From the NCBI GenBank assembly GCA_963840435.1, contig CAWIYY010000010.1, positions 186,001 to 250,000 of the forward strand: 64,000 nt of DNA. Reading direction: 5' to 3'. Shown one piece after another: positions 1 through 9,051 of the stretch. Source of the stretch: Bog-473 sp963840435. Lineage in GTDB: Bacteria > Actinomycetota > Acidimicrobiia > Acidimicrobiales > RAAP-2. Each line of letters begins with the position of its first letter. Position 1 is the first letter of the stretch. A model generated the notes under the pieces. It saw only the letters and a list, made by a program, of their open reading frames with translations. It searched no databases and was not told where the DNA came from. A program made the translations under genes and the position numbers.

Positions 1-1
1 C

Positions 2-361
2 ATCCTGTCGGTACGCGACCCGGACGACTGGTACACCAGTTGCTCCAACACCATCTTCGGCATGCAGGCCATGGCCGAGGACGGCGACCCGTGGATGCAG
101 GCCATGGTCCAGCTCCTGCACGACCGCTTCGACAACCGGTTCGGCGACCGCGACGCCATGGTCGCCGCCTTCGAGCGCCACAACGACGCCGTCCGCGTGG
201 GCGTTCCGTGCGACCAGCTCCTCGAGTGGACCGTGACCGACGGCTGGGACCCCATCTGCGCCCGCCTCGGCGTCGCCGTGCCCGACGCGCCCTTCCCGCG
301 GACCAACTCCACCGAGGAGTGGCGGGCCATGGTCGGCATGCCGCCGCTCACCCCCGCCTGA
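2..361 (+). CDS. Sulfotransferase family protein, C-terminal part (5' end outside window)
   Basis: The reading frame is open from base 2, so only the C-terminal 119 residues are present. The first visible residues, ILSVRDPDDWYTS, match the 'vRdP..Wy.S' segment of P-loop sulfotransferases (Sulfotransfer family), where the Arg and Ser contact the 3'-phosphate of PAPS. The end contains WDPICARLGVAVPDAPFPRTN, which resembles the C-terminal 'W.pl...Lg.p.P..pFP..N' block common in actinobacterial members. The nucleotide-binding P-loop must lie upstream of the window. The acceptor substrate is unknown. The next gene starts 103 bases downstream on the same strand. Confidence 0.8.
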   Translation: MLSVRDPDDWYTSCSNTIFGMQAMAEDGDPWMQAMVQLLHDRFDNRFGDRDAMVAAFERHNDAVRVGVPCDQLLEWTVTDGWDPICARLGVAVPDAPFPRTNSTEEWRAMVGMPPLTPA

Positions 362-464
362 CCCCGCCGCCCCAACCACCTGCCGCGCCAGCGCCCGCCG
401 CGCCAGCGCCAGCGCCCGTCCTGAACGTCCCGCCCCGCCCGGCCGGGACATAACCTGCTGGCCG

Positions 465-1265
465 ATGAGTCCCGTCGTCGTCCACGTCGCCCCGCACCCC
501 GACGATGAGGCCGTCGGCTGCCCCGCCTCGCTCCTGCACCTGCACGACCGGGGCTGGACCGTGATCAGCGTCATCGCCAGCCTGGGATTCGAGAGCCAAC
601 ACCAGCGACGACGGGCCGAAGCCGAGGAAGCCGCGCAGAGGGCCGGCTTCGTCCCGCTCTTCCTCGACCCGCCGCTCACCCTCGACCTCGACGCCGACCT
701 CGCCCTGGCCACGCACCGCATCGCCACCGAGCTCCCGGCCATCGTCGAGGAGCACGGCGCCACCATCGTCGTCTCCCCGAGCCCTCACGACGTCCATCAC
801 GGCCACGAAGCCGTCGGGCGCGGCGTCCAGCGGGCCATGGCCGCCCTCCCGTCGAGCGTCCGCTGGTGGATGTGGGGCGTCTGGGGCGACCTCCCCGCCC
901 CCAACGTGTTCTACGCCTTCAACGACGGCGCCCTCGCCCGCATCGCCCGCATCCTCGATGCCTACGCAGGCGAACTCGAACGCAACGACTACCAAAGGTT
1001 CCTCGCCGGCCGCGCCGCCGCCAACGCCGTCATGGGCTCCGAGCGCGTCTTCGGGTTCGGCTCGGCCTCCGCCAGCACGCTCCCCTACGCCGAGCTCCTG
1101 ACCGAGGTCTGCCTCGTCGACGGCCGCTTCGTCGCCTCCCACCCGCACGCCCTCGACGAAGGCCGTGAGCCCGGCGCCGACGCCAGCGTCGATCTCACCC
1201 CCTGGCTCGACTCGCCCAGCGTCCACGAGCTGATCGGCTACATCCGCGAAGTCCGCGACGCCTGA
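465..1265 (+). CDS. PIG-L/LmbE-type N-acetylglucosaminyl deacetylase family
   Basis: This 266-residue protein starts at ATG 465. It has the two Zn-binding signatures of the PIG-L (LmbE) fold: APHPDDE at residues 9-15 (metal-binding His and Asp-Asp, general base Asp) and a PHDVHHGHE segment near residues 106-114, equivalent to the family's HxxH. The length is typical. Family members are Zn hydrolases that deacetylate GlcNAc-linked substrates, for example MshB and Mca in mycothiol metabolism or PIG-L in GPI synthesis; this sequence does not show which. It sits 6 bases upstream of the longest possible LLM reading frame, so the two may be cotranscribed. Confidence 0.85.
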   Translation: MSPVVVHVAPHPDDEAVGCPASLLHLHDRGWTVISVIASLGFESQHQRRRAEAEEAAQRAGFVPLFLDPPLTLDLDADLALATHRIATELPAIVEEHGATIVVSPSPHDVHHGHEAVGRGVQRAMAALPSSVRWWMWGVWGDLPAPNVFYAFNDGALARIARILDAYAGELERNDYQRFLAGRAAANAVMGSERVFGFGSASASTLPYAELLTEVCLVDGRFVASHPHALDEGREPGADASVDLTPWLDSPSVHELIGYIREVRDA

Positions 1266-1319
1266 AGACCCGTGTCCGGCCTTCCCCGCCACGCTCCATT
1301 GCCCCGCCAGTCCTCCGCG

Positions 1320-2360
1320 TTGAAGTTCGACGCCATGCTGCCGGCTCAGCCTCTCCGCCGGGCCGGTGAGCTCGGACGTCGGGCCGCCGCCGCCGGACTC
1401 TCCGGCCTCGTCGTCACCGAGGCCGGGCGCACCGCCTACCTGACCTGTGGCGCGTTGGCCGTCGCCGCCGACATCGACGTGCTCACCGGCATCGCCGTCG
1501 CCTTCCCGCGCAGCCCCATGGTCACCGCGGCCAACGCCTGGGAGCTGGCCGAGGCCAGCGGCGGCCGCTTCCGCCTCGGACTGGGCGCCCAGGTCCGGGC
1601 CCATGTCGAGCGCCGCTACGGCTCGGACTTCGACCCGCCCGGGCCCCGCATGCGCGAGTACGTCCTGGCCGTGAAGCAGATCTTCGAGGCCTTCCGAACC
1701 GGCGGGCCCCTGGCCGTCGAGGGCGAGTACTACGCCATGTCGCTGCTCCCACCCACCTGGGCACCCGGCCCCATCGACTGCGCCGACCCGCCGGTCGACG
1801 TGGCCGCGGTCAACCCCTGGATGCTGCGCATGGTCGCCGAGGTGGCCGACGGCGTCCACGTGCACCCGCTCAACACCCCGGTCTACCTGCGCGACACGCT
1901 GGTGCCCGAGCTCTCGGCCGGCGCCGCCCGGGCCGGCAAGACGTTCGACGACCTCGAGGTCATCGTGCCGGCCTTCCTCTGTGTCGGCGACACCGACCAC
2001 GAACAGAACACCTGGCGCGAGATGGCCCGGACCCAGATCTCCTTCTACGGTTCGACGCCCAACTACGCCTTCATCTTCGAGCAGCTCGACCGCGAGGACA
2101 CCACCGACCGCATCCGCGAGCGCCAGCGGGCCGGCGACGTCGCCGGCATGGCTGCGGTCATCGACGACGACCTGCTCGAGCAGTTCACCACCGTGGGTAC
2201 CTGGAGCGACATCCCCGACAAGATCGTGGCCAAGTACGGCGGCATCGCCACCCGCGTCGTGAGCTACTTCACGGGCAACAACATCGTGCGCGACCCCGAC
2301 TCGTTCGAACGCTGGGGTGCGTTGGCCCGGGACGTGCGGGCCAACAGCGAAGCCGCCTAG
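1320..2360 (+). CDS. F420-dependent LLM class oxidoreductase (TIGR03617-like)
   Basis: This is a luciferase-like monooxygenase fold (TIM barrel) enzyme expected to use coenzyme F420. Recognisable blocks are the LTGIAVAFPRSPM strand, WELAEASGGRFRLGLG, and the RMREYV segment typical of the subfamily that NCBI calls TIGR03617. The frame extends up to a GTG at 1272, but family members begin 'MKFDA', so the TTG at 1320 (LKFDAMLP) is chosen; no strong ribosome-binding site decides this. It is a paralogue of the LLM gene at 48242, with which it shares the GLG.QVR.H.E.R block. Substrate unknown. It converges with the DUF2510 gene, 18 bases away. Confidence 0.8.
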   Translation: MKFDAMLPAQPLRRAGELGRRAAAAGLSGLVVTEAGRTAYLTCGALAVAADIDVLTGIAVAFPRSPMVTAANAWELAEASGGRFRLGLGAQVRAHVERRYGSDFDPPGPRMREYVLAVKQIFEAFRTGGPLAVEGEYYAMSLLPPTWAPGPIDCADPPVDVAAVNPWMLRMVAEVADGVHVHPLNTPVYLRDTLVPELSAGAARAGKTFDDLEVIVPAFLCVGDTDHEQNTWREMARTQISFYGSTPNYAFIFEQLDREDTTDRIRERQRAGDVAGMAAVIDDDLLEQFTTVGTWSDIPDKIVAKYGGIATRVVSYFTGNNIVRDPDSFERWGALARDVRANSEAA

Positions 2361-2378
2361 CCCGCGGGCCCTGGCCCG

Positions 2379-3995
2379 CTAACCCAAGCCGGGCGAACTG
2401 GCCCCGCTGGGGCTGCCCGACGCCGCCGGCGTGGTGGTCGTCGTCGGAAGCGCCCCGGGAATCGCTGTCGGAGTCGGAGCCATTGTGCTCGGAACCGGAG
2501 ACACGGCCGGAGCGGTCGTAGGGGTGGTCGGCTTGTTCGCCACGGCGGCTTGGTACTCCTCAATCGTGGCCACGTCGCTCGATGGCGGTGGCGTGACCGT
2601 GACCGGCGCGCCGAAGTTCGAGAACACGATGTACGTGTTCTGGTTGATGACTTGGCCGTCGGTGGTCACCGTGCTCGGGATCACGATCGCCGTGACGAGC
2701 CCGCTCGCCGAGGCGACGTACACCGTCTCGGTCGTGTGCGAGGCCGGCACGAGATCGGCGCTGCGCGAGAGTGCCTTGCTCGACAGCGTCACCGTGTAGC
2801 CCTGCACGGGGGTGCCGTCGAAGGTCGAGTGACCGAGCGACACGACCGTGGCCCCGCTGACCTTGAGCTGGTGCAGCACGCCCGCCGGATTGCCGACCGT
2901 CCGTTCGAGGCCACTCAGACTTGCGCCGACCGCCGACGTCGAGGAACTGACCTGGAGGACGTCGGCTGATATCCACGTCTTGCCGGGCAACACCGCCGAG
3001 AGCCCGGGACCGATCTCGACGTAGACCGTTTTCTTCTCGAAGATCATCTGTGTGGTGCCCGGGGCAGGCAGCCCGGGCGCGGTCAGCGTCATCGTCCCCT
3101 GGCTCTTGCTCAGGTCGAAATCGCCGACGGCGCTCGGTCCGTCGGTCTGCCCGAGAGCGGACGTCAGCTTCACCTGAATCGCCACGTGCGCCGTCTTCTG
3201 GTGCAGGGTGGCCGTCGCCGCCGTCGCCGTCGCGCTCTTGGCGCCGCCCGTGCCGCCGCCACCCTTCGTCGAATTAGGCCCGAGCGCCAGGTAGGCCCCG
3301 AGGCCGGCCAGGACGATCACGACCGCCGCGACGGCGATGATGAGTCCGCGCCGATGGCTCTTCGAAGCCTCCTGTTCGGACAGCACCGTCGCCGCCGCCG
3401 CACTGTTGGTCCCCGGCATGCTGATCCCGAGCAAGGGATCGGCCTCCTGGCTGACCCGGCGCGTCGCTTCGGCTGGCGGCTCCTTCGGCGTCTTGATGCT
3501 GCGGGTCGGGGGCGGTGTTCCGTCGGTCGTCGATCCAATGTCGCCGCCCAGGAGCGCCGCCGCACCGACGGTGCGGACCCGTTCCGCGTTGGCCGTCACC
3601 TCAGCCTTGGTCGGCGGCGCCGCCGTCGCGTCACCCCCAGCCGCGCCACCGGCAACAGGTCCGCCTCCCGGTGCCGGCACGTTGCCGCCGAGGATGCTGG
3701 CTGCACCCGCACCAGCCACTCCACCCGAGAAGATCCTGATTGGCTGGGTGTCAGACGGCTGCTGTGTCGCGGGCTGCTGTGTCGTGATGGGGTCCTTGGG
3801 GACCGCCGGCTGTTGGGCCGTGACCGGGTCGGGCTGGACGACGCGCTGATGGCGGCCGGTCGTCGCGTCGCTGGTGCCCGAACTCAGCGCAGGCTGGACC
3901 AAACGGCATTCGTCGGACCAGACCTCGCCGTCCCAGTAGCGCTCTCTGTTCTTGAAGTACGGATCGCGGTACCAGCCCGGTTCCGGGGGGTTCAC
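2379..3995 (-). CDS. DUF2510 single-pass membrane protein with extracytoplasmic lipoprotein-like domain
   Basis: The N-terminus carries a DUF2510 motif (PGWYRDPYFKNRERYWDGEVW, residues about 6-26). A Pro/Gln/Gly/Ala-rich low-complexity linker follows, then one hydrophobic helix at about residues 217-238 preceded by KSHRRG, giving an N-in/C-out topology. The exported part (about 240-500) alternates TAHVAIQVKL, MTLTAPGLP and VYVEIGPG-type strands and reads like an LppX/LprG-like beta half-barrel. The tail is Pro/Thr/Ser-rich. The start is GTG 3995 with GGGAG upstream. It lies just downstream of a second protein with the same exported-domain plan. Function unknown; lipid or envelope binding would be inference from the fold. 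Confidence 0.75.
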   Translation of the reverse strand: MNPPEPGWYRDPYFKNRERYWDGEVWSDECRLVQPALSSGTSDATTGRHQRVVQPDPVTAQQPAVPKDPITTQQPATQQPSDTQPIRIFSGGVAGAGAASILGGNVPAPGGGPVAGGAAGGDATAAPPTKAEVTANAERVRTVGAAALLGGDIGSTTDGTPPPTRSIKTPKEPPAEATRRVSQEADPLLGISMPGTNSAAAATVLSEQEASKSHRRGLIIAVAAVVIVLAGLGAYLALGPNSTKGGGGTGGAKSATATAATATLHQKTAHVAIQVKLTSALGQTDGPSAVGDFDLSKSQGTMTLTAPGLPAPGTTQMIFEKKTVYVEIGPGLSAVLPGKTWISADVLQVSSSTSAVGASLSGLERTVGNPAGVLHQLKVSGATVVSLGHSTFDGTPVQGYTVTLSSKALSRSADLVPASHTTETVYVASASGLVTAIVIPSTVTTDGQVINQNTYIVFSNFGAPVTVTPPPSSDVATIEEYQAAVANKPTTPTTAPAVSPVPSTMAPTPTAIPGALPTTTTTPAASGSPSGASSPGLG

Positions 3996-4110
3996 GTGAT
4001 GGCGCTCCCTCGAGCTCGTCGGACGACCTGCCTGTGCGCTTGAAATGGTGACACAGACCGCGCACAGGAGAGCATCGCGCCCCCCGGGCCGTCAAATGGA
4101 AAAGAGCACG

Positions 4111-5904
4111 TCAGGAGGTTGGAGCGTGGGTCAGCCGGGCCGCGCTGGCCTCGAACTGCTCCTCGGGCACCACTTGGGGCGCCGGCGGTGGCGCCACCGA
4201 CACCGGGGTCCCGTAGTGGGAGAGGTCGAGCGTGGTCGAGGCCATCACCGTCTGGCCCGAGTCCAGGTAGGTCGCCCCGGCGGCAATCCGGGACAGGCGC
4301 CCCGTGCCGTCCACGTAGGCCTGCAGGTTGAGTTGGCTGTACGAGGTCGTGTGGACGAACGCAGGCAGGCCCGACGAGGCCAGCACGCGGGTGACCGCGG
4401 CAGGGCCGAGGGAGATGGAGTACTCGGTGGCCGGTGCGCCGTCGATCTGGACGCTCCCGACCTCGTGGGCCGACGAAGCTGAGGCCTGGAGGAGGGAGAC
4501 AAGGGCGGTCGGATCCGCCAGGACACCCCCGATCCCGACTCCCGGTTCTCCGAATCCGCCCGAAGCCAGGTCCATCGACACCCATTCGTAGCCCGGAGCG
4601 AAATAGCGCACGATGTCTCCGAGGTCGTAGAAGGACTGGCCACCGTCGTAGACGATCTGCTCGGGAAAGCTCCGACCCCCCACCGAGTAGGTGACCGACA
4701 GGTTCGACCCCTGCGTGGCCAAGTCCACGCTGCCGCCCCCGTTGATGGTGACGGGCTGGGCACCGCTGATGTCGAGGGCATAGGCGACATCGGCCGTGTT
4801 CGCCGAGGCCGTCGAGGCCAGCGCGGCCGGCAATGCGTGCACGGTGCTGACACCGGCGCCCCCGTCACGGCCGGCCTTCGAACCTGACCGGCTGATGGCA
4901 TAGACGGCCACGCCGGCCACCACCAGCAGCACGACGACCATCACGAGCAGTGAGCGCTTGGTGCCCTCCCGCTTCTGGGCCGTGGCGACCTTCCTTGTCA
5001 CTGCAGTAGCCGTCTCCGGCTCCTCGTCGACGACGAAGCGGGTCAGCCCGGCCGGGATCGGATCGTCCTTCGGCCGGGCGGCCCGGCGCTTGGCCGCGGC
5101 CTTCCGTTCCGTCTTCGACCGCTTCTCCTCCGCTCTCTGCTCGACCTGACGGGCCTTCGCCTGTTTCTTGTCCTCTGCGGCCTGTTTCTTATCGTCGGCG
5201 GCTTGCTGCTTGGCGTCCGCTGCGGCCCGCTTCTTGTCTTCGGAGGCCTGTTTCTTGACGTCTTCGGCTTGCTGCTTGGCCGCCGCCGCCGCCCGCTTCT
5301 CGTCCTCGGCCTGCTGTTTCTTGGCCTCAGCCGCGTCGCGCTTCTCCGCCTCGGCCGCTTCCTTCTGCGCGGCCACCGCCTCCCGCTCGGCGGCCGCCGC
5401 CCGCGCCTTCTCCTCGCGCTGGCGTTCCTGCTCGTCCAGGAGGGCCGCCTTGTCCATCTCCTTGCGCCGCTTCAGCGTCTCGCGCTGGCGCTTCTCCTCG
5501 GCTCTGGCCTCCTGCTTGGAGAGCGCAGGCACCGCGACGGCCGCGGCACCTGCCGAGTCGCCGGTAGCCGTGGTGGCAGAGGTGGCCCCGTCGCCGTCGC
5601 CGGCAACAGTGTCAGCCACCGGGTCACGTTGCGAGAGGAACAGCGGCGCCATCCGCTCGTCCGCCTCCTCGACCGTCGGGTCCATCTGGTCGGACACGTC
5701 GAGGGCGATCGCCTCGTCCAGATCCTCCTCGAACGAGAACTCGAACTCGACCGGATCGTCCTCGTCATAGTCGTCGTCCTCGTCCTCACCGAAGGAGTCC
5801 GCAGCACGATGAGCCGCCTCGAACTCCTCGTCGTCGATGATGACGAGTTCGGGCTCGTCCTCGCCGGCCAGGGGATCGTCGTCGTGGGTCAGGTGCGTCG
5901 TCAC
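4111..5904 (-). CDS. Acidic/coiled-coil single-pass membrane protein with LppX-like exported domain
   Basis: This 597-residue protein is built in four parts. A very acidic N-terminus (residues 1-100) is followed by a long Lys/Ala/Glu/Gln-rich coiled coil (about 130-278) with degenerate repeats such as AKQQAEDVKKQ and ADDKKQAAEDKK. A transmembrane helix (about 318-337, LLVMVVVLLVVAGVAVYAI) is followed by an exported beta-rich domain (VDLATQGSNLSVTYSVGG, FPEQIVYDGGQSFYDLGD) resembling that of the gene at 2379. The start is GTG 5904, 22 bases after the stop of the upstream DUF2510-like gene. The charged rod resembles TolA-like or cytoskeletal linkers only by composition; no function is assigned. 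Confidence 0.75.
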   Translation of the reverse strand: MTTHLTHDDDPLAGEDEPELVIIDDEEFEAAHRAADSFGEDEDDDYDEDDPVEFEFSFEEDLDEAIALDVSDQMDPTVEEADERMAPLFLSQRDPVADTVAGDGDGATSATTATGDSAGAAAVAVPALSKQEARAEEKRQRETLKRRKEMDKAALLDEQERQREEKARAAAAEREAVAAQKEAAEAEKRDAAEAKKQQAEDEKRAAAAAKQQAEDVKKQASEDKKRAAADAKQQAADDKKQAAEDKKQAKARQVEQRAEEKRSKTERKAAAKRRAARPKDDPIPAGLTRFVVDEEPETATAVTRKVATAQKREGTKRSLLVMVVVLLVVAGVAVYAISRSGSKAGRDGGAGVSTVHALPAALASTASANTADVAYALDISGAQPVTINGGGSVDLATQGSNLSVTYSVGGRSFPEQIVYDGGQSFYDLGDIVRYFAPGYEWVSMDLASGGFGEPGVGIGGVLADPTALVSLLQASASSAHEVGSVQIDGAPATEYSISLGPAAVTRVLASSGLPAFVHTTSYSQLNLQAYVDGTGRLSRIAAGATYLDSGQTVMASTTLDLSHYGTPVSVAPPPAPQVVPEEQFEASAARLTHAPTS

Positions 5905-5925
5905 GACGCACCCGGCCCGGCCGGG

Positions 5926-6447
5926 TCAGAACTCTTCGGGCGCCTCGGCGGCCAAGGCAGCGTCGACGTCGGACAGCACGTCGTCCTCGTCCATGTCGTC
6001 GGCAGCGGGGTGGACTTCGACATCGTCTTCGCCCTCGAACTCCTCGGGATCCTCGTGGAAATCCTCGAGCACGACGTCGTCGTCGCCGAGCTCTTGCCAG
6101 TTCTCATCGGCATTGCGGCCGGAACTGGAGCCAGAATTGAGGCCTCGTTGACCGGCCAGCGTGGTCGAGGAGCGTGGACCACGGGGTCGCCCCGCCGACC
6201 GGTCGAAGAGCGAGGAGAGCCGGTCCTCCACCGAGTCGATGTCGGCCGTCGCCGCGGCCAGCGCCCGCTGCAGCTCGGGCACGTGCTCGGGCAGGTGCGG
6301 CCCCGCCGCCTCCGAGCCGTCGGGTCGTACCTGGTCAGTCCACTCGTAGCCGTCCCAGAAGCGCTCCTGGCCGGGCTGGTCCGGATCGGGCCGCCAGGCC
6401 TCCTCGTCGGCGCGCAACAACCCGTCCGGATCGACGTCGTCCTCCAT
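5926..6447 (-). CDS. Small acidic DUF2510-like protein
   Basis: The ATG at 6447 is preceded by GGAGGGG with 5 bases of spacing, so this start is preferred over an in-frame codon at 6480. The 173-residue product has a DUF2510-like segment near the N-terminus (PDPDQPGQERFWDGYEWTD). A helical stretch (ELQRALAAATADIDSVEDRL) and a strongly acidic C-terminal half rich in Asp/Glu follow. No signal peptide or membrane helix is seen, so it is probably cytoplasmic. It heads a likely three-gene minus-strand operon (5926, 4111, 2379) of DUF2510/membrane proteins. Function unknown. Confidence 0.7.
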   Translation of the reverse strand: MEDDVDPDGLLRADEEAWRPDPDQPGQERFWDGYEWTDQVRPDGSEAAGPHLPEHVPELQRALAAATADIDSVEDRLSSLFDRSAGRPRGPRSSTTLAGQRGLNSGSSSGRNADENWQELGDDDVVLEDFHEDPEEFEGEDDVEVHPAADDMDEDDVLSDVDAALAAEAPEEF

Positions 6448-6645
6448 GACCACCCCTCCGCATCCGTCCCTGGCCGCCATTTTCTCATGTCAGCTGGCCT
6501 GCCAGGATGCGGGTCGCCTCCGTGCGGCGGTAGAAATGGTGTTCCGCCGCCCCGATGAGGGCAGCACGATGCGGCACAGCATCACCGGGCGGAACCACAG
6601 AACAACGAGACGCATGCCTCGGGGACGGGGCGGGGAAGGACAGCA

Positions 6646-6957
6646 GTGGGGATCGAACTGAAGGCAGGGTTGCGGCTGCGGAGCGCGGTCGACGCCTGCG
6701 AGGTCGTGGTGGTGAAGGCTCCGGGCGGGCCGGTCGACCTGCGCTGCGGCGGGCACCCGGTCGTGGCGCTCGATGCCGAGGTGGCGCCCCAGAGCATCGA
6801 GCCGGCGTTCGACACGGGGACGCAACTGGGCAAGCGCTACGCCGACGACGACATCGGGCTCGAGCTGCTGTGCACCAAGGCGGGCGAGGGCTCGCTCTCG
6901 GTCGGCGACACCATCCTCGAGGTCAAGGGCGCCAAGGCGCTGCCGGCCTCGGACTGA
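6646..6957 (+). CDS. Conserved-looking small hypothetical protein upstream of acyl-CoA synthetase
   Basis: This 103-residue frame starts at GTG 6646 with GGGAAGGA upstream. It contains three Cys (in DACEVV, LRCGGHP and LLCTKAG), a beta-rich N-terminal part (LRLRSAVDACEVVVVKAP) and no transmembrane segment. It ends 25 bases before the acyl-CoA synthetase gene, which suggests coexpression. I do not recognise a characterised family; the DLRCGGHP segment is the most distinctive landmark. Codon use matches its neighbours. It is likely a real gene because the strand, spacing and ribosome-binding site fit, but no function can be given. Confidence 0.6.
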   Translation: MGIELKAGLRLRSAVDACEVVVVKAPGGPVDLRCGGHPVVALDAEVAPQSIEPAFDTGTQLGKRYADDDIGLELLCTKAGEGSLSVGDTILEVKGAKALPASD

Positions 6958-6982
6958 ACGACGCGGGGACAAGGACGCCGTC

Positions 6983-8501
6983 GTGAACATCGCCATGCTG
7001 CTCGAGATGGCGGCCGAGGGTGATCCCGACCGCGTCGTGGTCGGGTCCAAGTCCGGGGGGCTCACCGCCTCGGATCTGCTCGAGCGATCCCGGCGGGCTG
7101 CCACCTCCTTTGCCAAGACCGGGGCGGAGGTCGTCGGCTACTTCGGCCTGAACGCCGACATCCTGCCGGTGGCGCTGTTCGGAGCGGCCATTGCGGGGGT
7201 GCCGTTCTCGCCGATCAACTATCGAGCGCCGGACGAGCAACTGAAGGGGATCGTCGGCCGGGTGACGGGCGGGCTCATGATCGCCGACCCCGACGAGGTG
7301 GCCCGGCTGCACGCCGTCGGCGCCGAGGTGGTGGTGACCAAGGACGAGTTCGCAACGTCGTTGGACGACCCCTCGCTGTCGGACACCGAGTTTCCCTTTG
7401 TCGACCCGGATGCGGTGGGGGTGTTGCTCTTTACGTCGGGGACGACGTCGGAGCCCAAGGCGGCCGTGCTGCGCCACCGCCACCTGGTGTCCTACATCAT
7501 CACCAGCGTCGAGTTCCTCGGCTGCTCGGCGGACGAGGCCCAGCTCATCTGCGTGCCGCCGTACCACATTGCCGGCGTGGCGGCGGTGCTGTCGTCGTTG
7601 TACGCGGGGCGGCGGATCATGTACCTGCCGACGTTCGACGCCGAGGAGTGGGTGCGCACGGCGGCGGCCGAGTCGATTACGACGGCGATGGTCGTCCCGA
7701 CCATGCTGGGGCGGATCCTCGACGCGGTGGAGACGACCGGCGTGGAGCTGCCGGCGCTGCGCCACCTGTCCTACGGGGGCGGGCGCATGCCGTTGGAACT
7801 GGTGGAGCGGACGCTTGCGGGACCTGCCCGAGGTGGACCTGGTCAACGCCTACGGGCTGACCGAGACGTCGTCGACCATCGCCATGCTCACCCCGGACGA
7901 CCACCGGGAGGCCTTCGCCTCCTCTGATCCCGTGGTGCGGGCCCGTCTTGGATCGGTGGGGCGTCCCCTGCCCATGGTCGAGGTCGAGGTGCGGGGCGAG
8001 GACGAGGTCGTGGTGGCGGCCGGAGCGAAGGGCGAGATCTGGGTGCGGGGCGAGCAGGTGGCCGGCGAGTACGTGGGCCAGACCCTGCTGACCGACGACG
8101 GTTGGTTCCGCACCCGCGATGCGGGCTGGTTCGACGACGACGGGTTCTTGTACGTCGATGGCCGGTTGGACGATGTGATCGTGCGGGGCGGGGAGAACAT
8201 CTCACCGGGGGAGATCGAGGCGGTGCTCCAGGCCCATGCGGCGGTGGCCGAGGCCGCCGTCATCGGCATCCCCGACCGGGAGTGGGGCGAGGCGGTGGCG
8301 GCCGTGGTCGTCCTGCATCCGGCGCAAGTGGTCACCGAGACCGACCTGCAGGACTGGGTCCGCGGACAGCTGCGCTCGACCAAGATGCCCGGCGTGATCG
8401 ACTTCCGGGCCGAGTTGCCCTACTCCCCGACGGGAAAGCTGTTGCGGCGGGTCTTGCGGGACGAGCTGGCGGCCGCCCAGGGCGGCGGCGACTCCGCCTA
8501 A
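6983..8501 (+). pseudogene. Class I adenylate-forming acyl-CoA synthetase, interrupted by one extra base
   Basis: The start is GTG 6983 (MNIAMLLEMAAEGDPDRV, a usual N-terminus for this family). The first frame holds the ATP-binding loop TSGTTSEPKA (the usual Gly-x-Pro-Lys-Gly positions are altered) and runs to VERTL. The frame then changes by one base: deleting one T at 7815/7816 restores ERTLRDLPEVDLVNAYGLTETSS. The second frame contains the adenylate motif GWFDDDGFLYVDGRLDD, GGENISPGEIE and the C-terminal PTGKLLRR with the catalytic Lys. All expected motifs are therefore present across the two frames and total length would be normal (about 505 aa). This is either a fresh frameshift mutation or a sequencing error. 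The carboxylic acid substrate is unknown. Confidence 0.85.
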
Positions 8502-8523
8502 CGCCCGTCGCCACTGTCTGTCC

Positions 8524-8600
8524 CTCCGCCTAGGTTCCTCCGCCTAGGTTCCTCCGCCTAACTCCCACTGCCTCGCTCCCGCTGCCTCGCTCCCACTGTC
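8524..8600. repeat. Two adjacent 14-bp tandem repeats between convergent genes
   Basis: CTCCGCCTAGGTTC occurs at 8524-8537 and 8538-8551, with a third degenerate copy starting at 8552. It is followed immediately by CTCCCACTGCCTCG (8562), CTCCCGCTGCCTCG (8576) and a partial CTCCCACTGTC (8590). Both arrays have a 14-bp period, so the second may have diverged from the first. They fill the 99-base gap between the ends of the acyl-CoA synthetase and PPOX genes. They look like a small minisatellite; no terminator hairpin is seen. Confidence 0.75.
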
Positions 8601-9045
8601 TTACCCTTCGGTCGCTGGACCACCCGGCTCCGCCGCGGTCCAGCCGAGCAGCCGCTCGACGTCGAAGACGAGCAGGTGCGCGAACTGCGCGTCGCGATAC
8701 TGGTGGTACTTCTGGCGTAAGGCATCCTCGTACCCGTCACTGATCGGCGTCGTGTCGTCTCGCGGCACAAGGTGGGCCCTGACCCACCAGAGCCGCGACC
8801 AGTCGTCCGGGTCCCAGTGGTCGCACAACAACGTCGCGGTGCCCGTGTGGCGCACATTCCAGACGCGGGCCAGGTCGACGGTTTCCTTCGGCTTGATCTG
8901 GTCGACCGGGCTCACGATCGTCTGGCCGACGACGGCAAAGCAGACCGGCACCGCGTCGATCGGTGCCGCGCTCGTTGAGCGTGCTGAGGACCCCGCGTTC
9001 GGCGGCTGCCAGGAAGGTCCAGCACTGGGCCAGCGAGAGCCGCAC
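8601..9045 (-). pseudogene. PPOX-class (F420-binding split-barrel) oxidoreductase, TIGR03668-like, one extra base
   Basis: The N-terminal frame (GTG 9045) reads MRLSLAQCWTFLAAAERGVLSTLNERGT. Removing one base at about 8961 joins it to IDAVPVCFAVVGQTI...VDQIKPKETVDLARVWN and the diagnostic DHWDPDDWSRLWWVR. These blocks match the TIGR03668 subfamily of F420-dependent pyridoxamine-oxidase-like split barrels, whose members are about 140-150 aa; the joined product would be 147 aa. Without the join, a 116-aa C-terminal fragment remains. The GTG start lies 6 bases after the SRPBCC stop, so the two genes form a transcription unit. Physiological substrate unknown. Confidence 0.75.
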
Positions 9046-9051
9046 GTCTGG

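Noticed and set aside
348..2000. 550-codon open frame on the minus strand
   Set aside because: It lies antisense to PIG-L and LLM genes, has Gly/Asp/Val/Arg-biased composition and no recognisable motif; typical high-GC shadow frame.
5203..6558. 451-codon plus-strand open frame
   Set aside because: It is antisense to the coiled-coil and DUF2510-like genes, which have ribosome-binding sites and clear domains.
7811..7825. Programmed ribosomal frameshift in the acyl-CoA synthetase
   Set aside because: There is no slippery heptamer, stop codon at the shift or downstream stimulatory structure visible, and the same type of insertion recurs in unrelated genes.
8524..8600. CRISPR-like repeats
   Set aside because: Units are 14 bp, directly tandem with no spacers and no cas genes nearby.
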